Below are positions 1 through 6,610 of a stretch of 48,381 nucleotides of DNA, one piece after another. Source of the DNA: Alphaproteobacteria bacterium (GTDB lineage: Bacteria; Pseudomonadota; Alphaproteobacteria; Rs-D84); NCBI GenBank assembly GCA_017471445.1, contig JAFUTJ010000008.1, positions 1 through 48,381 of the forward strand. The letters are read 5' to 3'. Numbering within the stretch: position 1 is the first letter of the stretch; each line of letters starts with the position of its first letter. The position numbers and the translations under genes are program-made. Below the pieces are notes generated by a model. The model searched no databases and was not told the DNA's origin. It worked only from the letters and a program-made list of their open reading frames with translations.

Positions 1-166
1 CCACCGTTTTTTTGTGCACGGGTAAAGGAAAATAAAATGGCGGATTTCTGGGGTTTTGTAAAAACAATTTGTGCACCAAAAAAACGGTGGTTTTTTGGTG
101 CACGGCTTATTTCCCTGTACGCCATATATTATACCGCATTCACGCGTTTTTGGCAATATGTTTTTT
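1..166 (-). promoter_or_regulatory. Promoter/double-hairpin leader cassette, copy 1 (cut by window edge)
   Basis: Minus-strand promoter with -35 TTGCCA (complement of 151-156), a 17-bp spacer and -10 TATAAT (complement of 128-133). The leader then runs off the left edge through two inverted-repeat arms, loop CCACCG in the first and CGGTGG in the second. Copies 2 to 4 sit at about 22.7, 41.4 and 46.6 kb, each heading a Cys-rich secreted protein gene, so another family member is expected just left of base 1. On the plus strand the same DNA holds a 43-codon frame at 37-168 with a good ribosome site (AAAGGA); it may be only a mirror of the inverted repeat. Confidence 0.75.
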
Positions 167-168
167 AA

Positions 169-966
169 CTAATTCACCGGCACTAATTTCCCACCCTGCC
201 CACGTGTGGCGTTAATCCAGCACACGCTGCCACCGCGTGGTACGGCCATGGCGTATTTTGTGTGCTTTCCCGCATATATATTTATTCCGTTCATTGCGGT
301 GTCACCAATCCGACACAGTGGCAAACACCGGTCATCGGATGTATGACCATACCCCGCATCACATTCCCATGGGCAATCGCCAACATCCGGTGTGCCGGGA
401 CCGGTATAGTACGCATCTGCCGGTGCATTTGTACATTTTCTTAATATGGTTGAATAATACTGATTTACTACATTTGCCACGTAATAACCGGCAAATGCCC
501 GTCTGTATAAAACCCGTTGAAATTTCGTATAGCCACCCGTACTCAGATTATAATAAAAAGATATGGCGTAAGTATGTGCTTCGTCGTAAATAACATCCCG
601 AACAACATAGCCACAGTCTGTTACGGCGATAATGTTCCGGCCCGCCGTAAAATAATAGGTTTCAACCTCGGCTTTCATTTTACTATAATCTGGGTTGGTA
701 AGGGGGACATATTGCGATATCAGGGTCTTAATTTGTTCTGTGGACATATTTTGTTCGGGACATGCGTGTCGTGCATCATCGCCCGGACAATAATATTTAT
801 CAGAACATTCCGTGCAAGAACCGGTATCATCCAACCAATATCCCTTGGCACACGTTGCGGCATGGGCCGTGCCGACAGCACATGCAACAATCAGTACCCA
901 AATACCCAACGCCAAATCAACCGAATGGCGCGATATAAACGGTCGAATCACAAACAATGCTGTCAT
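169..966 (-). CDS. Cys-rich secreted protein, family member 1
   Basis: 265-residue secreted protein of unknown function. I chose the ATG at 966 because it follows AAAAAGGGAAAAAAG and opens a classical signal peptide ending GTAHA. The mature N-terminus has a Cys cluster (CAKGYW, CTEC, YYCPGDD), a motif shared with three other genes here. The middle is unlike the others. The last 65 or so residues are the family C-terminal domain: CPWECD, DDRCLPLCRIGDTAMNG, a Lys/Tyr-rich stretch, then the end KLVPVN. The Cys spacing recalls EGF/TNFR-like receptor repeats, but I do not recognise a named family. Unlike members 2 to 4 it has its own signal peptide and lacks the double-hairpin leader. Its stop lies directly beside cassette copy 1, so it heads a tandem pair. 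Confidence 0.8.
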   Translation of the reverse strand: MTALFVIRPFISRHSVDLALGIWVLIVACAVGTAHAATCAKGYWLDDTGSCTECSDKYYCPGDDARHACPEQNMSTEQIKTLISQYVPLTNPDYSKMKAEVETYYFTAGRNIIAVTDCGYVVRDVIYDEAHTYAISFYYNLSTGGYTKFQRVLYRRAFAGYYVANVVNQYYSTILRKCTNAPADAYYTGPGTPDVGDCPWECDAGYGHTSDDRCLPLCRIGDTAMNGINIYAGKHTKYAMAVPRGGSVCWINATRGQGGKLVPVN

Positions 967-1214
967 CTTTTTTCCCTTTTTATAAATTAAAAAATCCCCC
1001 GCAAAATCGGTGGTTGGAGGTTCATAACTATTACTCATTACAATAGCGTGCTTATTCAATATATTCACAGCCCTCCAACCCCGACGAAACTGGAATTGGA
1101 GAATATTTGCCCAACAACGTGGCCAAACATATGAGTAATGGGTTATGACGCCCAAACACGACTTTACGTGCCACAAGAATAATACCAAAACCGCACAACA
1201 AAAACAAGCGGTAT
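967..1214. other. Intergenic region with a 9-bp inverted repeat
   Basis: Spacer of about 250 bp between the MFS gene and Cys-rich gene 1. I see no gene. It contains GGTTGGAGG at 1012-1020 and its exact complement CCTCCAACC at 1072-1080, which could close a 51-nt loop in the leader of Cys-rich gene 1. I found no convincing -35/-10 pair, so read-through from the MFS promoter is possible. Confidence 0.4.
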
Positions 1215-2390
1215 TCAATACATGTTCGCAAAACGTAAACGATTTGACCACAACACAAACGTCGCCGCACAAATAATTGCAATAATGTACGGCATGTGCA
1301 CAAATTCAACAAAACCGAACATATGCGTAATACTGGACAAAATAAACGGTGTTAAAAATTGCGACATATACAGTGCCGCCGACAACAATGGCATTACCGT
1401 TGTCATCGCGCCACGCCCGGCAATTCCGGCGGCGGTGGAAATTATAAACGGAATGCCGATACCATTTGCAAAACCAATCATGGCCGAACCCACAATTGTT
1501 GCAAACCACCCGGGCGATGATACCAAGACACAATAACCACCCAAGAATAACATTGGCGCAACAAACCGAACACTGTTGCCAATTTTATGCTTTATAATTA
1601 CATAAGACATACCGCCAACAAACGCAACTAAATCCATTCCGGCCATTATTGGTGCAATATAATTGTGCGGTATTACGGCATCGTGTGCGGCAATTATTGC
1701 AAAGTTGCATGGGTATATAAAGAACACGAACATCAACAAAAACATCGCAACAATAAATCCATAATATTTGCGCATTGTTGCGCCAATTGATGGATGCGGT
1801 ACATTTACATTATGATCGGTCGGTACCATTCGTTCATTTGGCATAAATGCGGCACACATAATAATACTGACCAATCCAATCAGGTATACCAAGAAACTGG
1901 CGCGCCAACTGATTGTACTTAACACCCCAGACAGCAACGTCGCAACCACACCACCAACTTGGTTCATTGCCGACGACAGGCCCAATAATTTATCATGCCG
2001 GTCACGTGTATAATAGTATGTCAATAACCCCGTTGACATTGGCATAATAATACCAACCCCAATACCAACCAACGCACGCGCAAACAATACCATATATATA
2101 TTATTAAACACACCTGCGGCACACCCACCAACGGTGTACAATATTAACCCAATCATAACCAGTGTACGTGTACGAAACCGTGTACACAACCACGGGAACA
2201 CCATGTTTGCCAACACAATGAACAATGCAGGTACACTGATAATCAATTGTATCAATAATTTTGGCGCATCTGTGAAATATGCCGCAATAACATTCAATGC
2301 CGGCGCAACCGCGGCCCCGGCCATTACCGTCAACAATGATAATGACAATATAGATGCGGTAAATAAATGCTTTCTGTCTTTGTGGTTCAT
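1215..2390 (-). CDS. MFS transporter, drug-efflux type
   Basis: 391-residue inner-membrane protein with about twelve hydrophobic segments, the size and pattern of the major facilitator superfamily. The loop after the second helix, CTRFRTRTLVMIG, matches the MFS A-motif region, and ARALVGIGVGIIMPM is the conserved fourth helix of drug/H+ antiporters. MAGAAVAPALNVIAAYF at the N-terminus also fits the DHA12/DHA14-like exporters. Substrate cannot be told. The ATG at 2390 follows AAAGGAATAATTT. It has its own promoter and a leader holding an intrinsic terminator (see 2421-2514), so expression may be controlled by attenuation. Confidence 0.85.
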   Translation of the reverse strand: MNHKDRKHLFTASILSLSLLTVMAGAAVAPALNVIAAYFTDAPKLLIQLIISVPALFIVLANMVFPWLCTRFRTRTLVMIGLILYTVGGCAAGVFNNIYMVLFARALVGIGVGIIMPMSTGLLTYYYTRDRHDKLLGLSSAMNQVGGVVATLLSGVLSTISWRASFLVYLIGLVSIIMCAAFMPNERMVPTDHNVNVPHPSIGATMRKYYGFIVAMFLLMFVFFIYPCNFAIIAAHDAVIPHNYIAPIMAGMDLVAFVGGMSYVIIKHKIGNSVRFVAPMLFLGGYCVLVSSPGWFATIVGSAMIGFANGIGIPFIISTAAGIAGRGAMTTVMPLLSAALYMSQFLTPFILSSITHMFGFVEFVHMPYIIAIICAATFVLWSNRLRFANMY

Positions 2391-2420
2391 AAATTATTCC
2401 TTTTGTTTGCTTTCTTGCAT

Positions 2421-2514
2421 AAAAAATACGCAAGGCCAAATTCAGTTTGGACTTACGCACTGTCGGCAACACAACCGTGGGGTTCAGTATATATTTTTTA
2501 TAAAAATAAATCAA
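2421..2514 (-). promoter_or_regulatory. Promoter and attenuator-like leader of the MFS gene
   Basis: Minus-strand promoter: -35 TTGATT (complement of 2509-2514), 17-bp spacer, -10 TATACT (complement of 2486-2491). About 20 nt downstream of the expected start is a long hairpin: arms at 2452-2459 and 2427-2434, with CCAAA/TTTGG inside. It is followed directly by six U residues (2421-2426). That is an intrinsic terminator placed between the promoter and the MFS start at 2390. It could also end the upstream lysozyme mRNA. I recognise no known riboswitch class. Confidence 0.65.
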
Positions 2515-2535
2515 TTTTATTTTGGTTATCTTTTA

Positions 2536-3030
2536 TTAATTATTAAACAAATTCCATTCGTGTCGGCGGCGATTAACTAAACCATTTGATACAACACCAT
2601 GCGAATAATTCCATGCCATCCACGCAGATTTCAATGTCGGATATTTTATACTATGGAAATTTGGATTATTTATGTATTTCACAACTGTTGAAATTGTAAA
2701 ATTTTTGGTTCCTATATTGTACGCTAATGATACCAATGCATCATATTGATTTTGTGTTAATGGCACAACAACTGTGTTTTGCACAACACGTTCTGCCGCG
2801 GCAATGTCAACACGTAATAAATCCGTGGCGGCACGTTCCGTTATTCCATTTCCGAAACATTCGCCCGGCGTTATCAAATGCCCGTAACCAATTGTTGCAC
2901 CACGTGGCAACGGTTTATTGACATCAACCGCACTGCCCGTTTTATCGTCGTATATAACATGCCGTTTGTCATGTTTTACACAACCCTCCATTTGTTTTAT
3001 GAACTGTATACCATTATTACTGATTTGCAT
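2536..3030 (-). CDS. Phage-type lysozyme (GH24 muramidase)
   Basis: 164-residue endolysin-like muramidase that cleaves the MurNAc-GlcNAc bond of peptidoglycan. Family marks: the catalytic Glu in IKQMEGC near residue 16, the ATIGYGHLITPGE block, QYDALVSLAYNIG, and the C-terminal GLVNRRRHEWNLF typical of T4/P22-like lysozymes. It has no signal peptide or membrane anchor, so it would need a holin or lysis to reach the wall. No holin, spanin or other phage gene is nearby, so it looks domesticated or left over. The ATG at 3030 is 87 nt downstream of a leader with two terminators. Confidence 0.9.
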   Translation of the reverse strand: MQISNNGIQFIKQMEGCVKHDKRHVIYDDKTGSAVDVNKPLPRGATIGYGHLITPGECFGNGITERAATDLLRVDIAAAERVVQNTVVVPLTQNQYDALVSLAYNIGTKNFTISTVVKYINNPNFHSIKYPTLKSAWMAWNYSHGVVSNGLVNRRRHEWNLFNN

Positions 3031-3052
3031 CTTAGATATTTTTCCCTATTGT

Positions 3053-3152
3053 AAAAAATCCCGTGAATGCACGGGACAAAATAAAAAAACGTGGCATGTG
3101 CCACATAACCTACCTGTCCCGGAATTATATCACATAATAATAAAAAAATCAA
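3053..3152 (-). promoter_or_regulatory. Promoter and two-terminator leader upstream of lysozyme
   Basis: Promoter -35 TTGATT (complement of 3147-3152), 17-bp spacer, -10 TATAAT (complement of 3124-3129). The leader holds two intrinsic terminators in series. The first is GTGGCA/TGCCAC (3091-3104) followed by seven U. The second is TCCCGTG/CACGGGA (3059-3076) followed by six U. A 5' GGGACA (complement of 3115-3120) can pair with TGTCCC, which overlaps the second stem, giving a possible antiterminator. It is either an attenuator of the lysozyme gene or a small RNA of about 40-65 nt. Confidence 0.6.
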
Positions 3153-3173
3153 CATTAAATCCCCAGAAACAGG

Positions 3174-3212
3174 GTGAAAAAGAACATCCCGTGGGATTGC
3201 CCCGGAATGTTC
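3174..3212 (-). terminator. Terminator after tRNA-Ser
   Basis: AGAACATTCC pairs with GGGATGTTCT (3181-3212, one G-U pair), followed by a run of U on the minus strand. It lies 9 nt beyond the CCA end of tRNA-Ser and closes the rpoZ/tRNA unit. Confidence 0.75.
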
Positions 3213-3220
3213 TATATTCC

Positions 3221-3311
3221 TGGCGGAGATGAAGGGATTCGAACCCTTGATACGGTTACCCGTATACCACATTTCCAATGTGGCGCACTAGACCAACTAT
3301 GCGACATCTCC
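3221..3311 (-). tRNA. tRNA-Ser(GGA)
   Basis: 91-nt class II tRNA including an encoded CCA. Acceptor GGAGATG pairs with CATCTCC. The anticodon loop TTGGAAA carries GGA (reads UCC/UCU). A long variable arm (TATACGGGTAACCGTA) and the T arm GGGTTCGAATCCC are present. It begins 17 nt downstream of rpoZ on the same strand and may be co-transcribed with it. Confidence 0.95.
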
Positions 3312-3328
3312 GGCAAACTTATAAAAAA

Positions 3329-3703
3329 CTATTCAGAATCTGTAGGGTCGTCCGATGCATCATCCACAGGTTCAACAACACTATCATCGGCCAATGCGTT
3401 TTCCAATTCTGCATCAATTTCACGCAATAATGGATCTTCGCTGCCGATTTCCAGGGATTCTTCACCTGTTTCAGAAACCGGGGTTTCTTTGTACGATTGG
3501 ACAAATTCATGACGTAACGCATCAATATCCAAATTACCACTGGCAATTTCGCGCAGTGCGACAACCGTCATTTTATCGTTCGCCCGGTCAACCATGGGCG
3601 TTGCGCCGCCGTTCAGGTCGCGAACACGCTGGGATGCCAACATCCCCAGTTCATAACGACTGTCCACGAATGGTAATGTATCAGAATTTGTTGTGCGTGC
3701 CAT
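3329..3703 (-). CDS. rpoZ: RNA polymerase omega subunit
   Basis: 124-residue omega subunit, which helps assemble beta-prime into RNA polymerase. The N-terminal two thirds match the family: MARTTNSD start, SRYELGMLASQRVRDL, and the signature NDKMTVVALREIA. The ATG at 3703 follows AAAGGATTTTGCA. The C-terminus carries an acidic tail of about 50 residues rich in Asp, Glu and Ser, longer than in E. coli and seen in some alphaproteobacteria. It is transcribed divergently from mtaB, with tRNA-Ser downstream. Confidence 0.93.
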   Translation of the reverse strand: MARTTNSDTLPFVDSRYELGMLASQRVRDLNGGATPMVDRANDKMTVVALREIASGNLDIDALRHEFVQSYKETPVSETGEESLEIGSEDPLLREIDAELENALADDSVVEPVDDASDDPTDSE

Positions 3704-3717
3704 TGCAAAATCCTTTG

Positions 3718-3745
3718 TTGAAATCGTTTTTAACCCCGCTATAAT
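3718..3745 (+). promoter_or_regulatory. mtaB promoter
   Basis: TTGAAA (3718-3723), 16-bp spacer, TATAAT (3740-3745). The expected start of transcription is about 3752, only some 12 nt before the ATG at 3764. Confidence 0.7.
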
Positions 3746-3763
3746 GCCCCAAGGATGGCAAAA

Positions 3764-5002
3764 ATGCAAGCAGAAAATAATAAAAACAATATTAAAACAT
3801 TATCTTTTGGATGCCGGTTAAATGCATTGGAATCAGAAAAGATAAAACACATGCTGGGGCCGATAATTGATGCGGCAATTGTCGTGAACACTTGTTCCGT
3901 CACCGGCGAAGCCGAACGCCAATCGGCCCAGTCAATACGCCGTACCGCACGCGAAAACCCAGAAATTCCAATTTTTGTTACCGGTTGCGCGGCGACGCGG
4001 AACCCGGGGCTGTTCATGAAAATAAATAATGTTTTTGTTATTCCCAATGCCGACAAAATGAATTGCGCGGCATATACAAATGCAATTCGCAATTCTGATT
4101 TTAACTTTACCGCACATATTGATTTTGGGGGCGACCAAAAACTGTCCAAACAATTTATTCAGATTCAGAACGGTTGCAACCATGATTGCACATATTGCGT
4201 AACACGTCTGTTGCGGGGTACGGCGGTTTCATTTCCATACGCCGAAATATTGCACGATGCGCAATGTGCGGTAAAAAATGGTTTTCATGAAATCATACTG
4301 ACCGGCGTAGACAGTGCGTCATACGTCCGTACCGATAACGGCAACCCGTTCCTGTTATCAGACCTGTGCACGCGACTTTTATCCGATGTTTCAGAAATAC
4401 AACGGTTGCGGTTATCGTCGGTTGACCCGGCATCGCCCGAAATACCCAAGATTATAGAACTGATTCACAATGATGCGCGTATGATGGGGCATTTACATTT
4501 ATCAATGCAGTCGGGTTCTGATACTATTCTGGCGGCAATGCGACGGCGGCACACGACGGCACATGTGCGCAACTTAATGCATAATGCGCATGGTATTACG
4601 TTTGGTTGGGACATTATTTGCGGATTTCCCGGCGAAACCGACGAACTGTTTCGCGAAACATGCGAATTAGCGGCAGAAACCCACGTAATAAAAATTCATG
4701 CATTCCCATTCAGTCCGCGTCCCGGCACCGTTGCCGCCGACATGCCGAACCAGATTCCGCACAACATTGCCAAACGTCGTGTACATGAAATAACCGCCAT
4801 TGCCAACGGGAACCGTAATAAATACATGGTGACCCAGGTTGGAAAACGCGTATCTGTATTGGTTGAAAACAACAATGTTGCCAGAACCGCCGATGACATA
4901 CCGGTGCGTATTGCCGATAAAGAAATCACGCCGCGAACAATTTGCGACGTGACAATTAGCGATATTTGCAACGGCGAATTTATTGGTCACATAGACGCGT
5001 AA
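3764..5002 (+). CDS. mtaB: tRNA t6A37 methylthiotransferase MtaB
   Basis: Radical-SAM enzyme that converts t6A to ms2t6A at position 37 of ANN-decoding tRNAs. The N-terminal UPF0004 domain has three cluster cysteines in SFGCRLN, VVNTCSVTG and FVTGCAA. The SAM cluster motif is CNHDCTYC in QIQNGCNHDCTYCVTR. The GCRLNALESE context points to MtaB rather than MiaB or RimO. A short TRAM-like C-terminal part follows. An ATG at 3755 overlaps the AAGGA ribosome site, so the ATG at 3764 (412 residues) is the better start. Its 3' end abuts the convergent LOG gene by 2 nt. Confidence 0.88.
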   Translation: MQAENNKNNIKTLSFGCRLNALESEKIKHMLGPIIDAAIVVNTCSVTGEAERQSAQSIRRTARENPEIPIFVTGCAATRNPGLFMKINNVFVIPNADKMNCAAYTNAIRNSDFNFTAHIDFGGDQKLSKQFIQIQNGCNHDCTYCVTRLLRGTAVSFPYAEILHDAQCAVKNGFHEIILTGVDSASYVRTDNGNPFLLSDLCTRLLSDVSEIQRLRLSSVDPASPEIPKIIELIHNDARMMGHLHLSMQSGSDTILAAMRRRHTTAHVRNLMHNAHGITFGWDIICGFPGETDELFRETCELAAETHVIKIHAFPFSPRPGTVAADMPNQIPHNIAKRRVHEITAIANGNRNKYMVTQVGKRVSVLVENNNVARTADDIPVRIADKEITPRTICDVTISDICNGEFIGHIDA

Positions 5003-5004
5003 AA

Positions 5005-5559
5005 TTAATAATCCAATATCTGACGAATTAATTCATCGGGCGTTGCGGCAACGTGAATTGTGTAGTCATCGCTGCTTTCAATGAAACCATTTTCTTGCAT
5101 TGCCAAGAACAGGTTACTGAAATCGTTCCAGAATTTTGCGGTGTTCATAAAAAATATCGGTTTATCAGATTCACCAATCTGTTGCATTGTCATAATGTCG
5201 GTAAATTCGTTTAATGTACCAATTCCGCCCGGCAATATTATAAACGCGTCGGACAAATCGTACATTTTTTGTTTACGTTCATTTACACCCGGCACAACAA
5301 TTGTTTCATTTAACCCATCATGCACCGGTTCTTGTTTTGCCATTACATTATGTGTTGAAACACCGGTTACGTGGCCGCCATTATTAACACACGCCGTGGC
5401 CGCGGTACCCATCAGCCCAACATCACCGCCACCAAACACCATGCGTATCTTGTTCCGGGCCAATAATTCACCCACACGCGCCGCGTCACGCATAAATTGC
5501 GGATTTGTTCCAAATTCATGGCCGCAATACACGGCAACAGACATTAATTTTTTATGCAT
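5005..5559 (-). CDS. LOG-family nucleotide phosphoribohydrolase
   Basis: 184-residue Rossmann-fold protein of the TIGR00730/LOG family, once called lysine decarboxylase-like. Characterised members hydrolyse nucleoside 5'-monophosphates to ribose 5-phosphate and free base (cytokinin activation in plants and some bacteria). Marks: VAVYCGHEFGTNP near the N-terminus, VFGGGDVGLMG, and the family signature PGGIGTLNEF with the catalytic Glu. The ATG at 5559 follows AAAGGAAAAATA. It is divergent from tilS with a 46-bp gap. The physiological substrate here is unknown. Confidence 0.85.
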   Translation of the reverse strand: MHKKLMSVAVYCGHEFGTNPQFMRDAARVGELLARNKIRMVFGGGDVGLMGTAATACVNNGGHVTGVSTHNVMAKQEPVHDGLNETIVVPGVNERKQKMYDLSDAFIILPGGIGTLNEFTDIMTMQQIGESDKPIFFMNTAKFWNDFSNLFLAMQENGFIESSDDYTIHVAATPDELIRQILDY

Positions 5560-5605
5560 TATTTTTCCTTTATTTCTGAAAATTATAGCATAGAATTGCC
5601 ATGGT

Positions 5606-6610
5606 ATGAATAAAAAGTTTATTAATTTTATGAATGCATATCGGGGACAAAAATTGGCCGTCGCGGTCAGTGGCGGTGTCGATTCCGTATGTTTATTGGT
5701 GTGGTTGGCCAAAATTGGCGCAGACATTGTTGCGTTACATGTCAATCACGGTTTGCGACCGGCCGGTGATACAGAAACCCAATACGTGCAAAAACTGTGC
5801 CAGGAAATGGGTATACCGTGTCATACGTTTTATTGGCGTGGCCCCAAGCCGACGCGCGGACTGGAATCGGCGGCACGTGACGCGCGGTATAAATTTATGA
5901 CCGATTTTTGCCACAAAAATAATATTGATGCATTAATGGTTGCCCACCAATCCGACGATCAAATTGAAACGTTTCTGATGAACCTGGGGCGTGGCAGTGG
6001 TGTTTACGGTCTGGCCGCGATGCGGGCCATATCATTTCGCGACGGGGTAAAAATTGTACGTCCATTGCTGGGGGTGTCACGTGCAGAACTGCGCCAGTAT
6101 TGTGACGATAATAGCATTCGATACTTTTTTGACGAAATGAATGACGACACGCACTATACCCGTGTACGCATTCGTAAAAACCGCCATGTATTGGCGGAAG
6201 AACTGGGAATCAGTGACGCACGTATATTGTTGGCGATTGAAAACCTGGGCCGGGTGCGCGATTTCATGGACGGCGAAATTGAACGCATGGCGTGTTCGGT
6301 AATGTGTCGCGACCGGCGTGGCACATTCGCAATGTTTTCTGATTCTTTTCTGTTTGACCCGGGCGACGATATTAGATTAAAGTTGCTGGGGACATTAATT
6401 GTGCGCATTGGTGGCGACACATATCCACCGCGACTGGCATCGCTGAAACGTGGGGCGGAACAATTGCGTGGCGATGTTAAGTTCACACTGGGGCACTGTA
6501 CCGTGCGCCGGTTGGGCTCGCGTATAATTATTGTTCGCGAAGGTGAACTAACAAGTTTTAGGAAAAAATATGAAAGACACGAAAAAAAAGAAAAATCTGT
6601 TCAAGCGTGA
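5606..6610 (+). CDS. tilS: tRNA(Ile)-lysidine synthase
   Basis: 334-residue ATP-dependent enzyme that puts lysidine on C34 of tRNA-Ile(CAU), switching it from Met to Ile decoding; usually essential. The PP-loop SGGVDS is at residues 22-27, followed by ALHVNHGLRP and the VAHQSDDQIETFLMNLGRGSG block. It is shorter than E. coli TilS (about 430 residues), with only a short C-terminal part. No clear ribosome site precedes the ATG at 5606; a second ATG lies at 5630. The last 41 nt overlap ftsH, a common gene order (tilS-ftsH), implying translational coupling. Confidence 0.92.
   Translation: MNKKFINFMNAYRGQKLAVAVSGGVDSVCLLVWLAKIGADIVALHVNHGLRPAGDTETQYVQKLCQEMGIPCHTFYWRGPKPTRGLESAARDARYKFMTDFCHKNNIDALMVAHQSDDQIETFLMNLGRGSGVYGLAAMRAISFRDGVKIVRPLLGVSRAELRQYCDDNSIRYFFDEMNDDTHYTRVRIRKNRHVLAEELGISDARILLAIENLGRVRDFMDGEIERMACSVMCRDRRGTFAMFSDSFLFDPGDDIRLKLLGTLIVRIGGDTYPPRLASLKRGAEQLRGDVKFTLGHCTVRRLGSRIIIVREGELTSFRKKYERHEKKEKSVQA

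Noticed and set aside
2536..3030. Prophage
   Set aside because: Only the lysozyme is phage-like; no integrase, capsid, tail or holin genes nearby.
3174..3512. Plus-strand frame across tRNA-Ser (GDEGIRTLDTVTR)
   Set aside because: Translation of the tRNA complement running into antisense rpoZ; no ribosome site.
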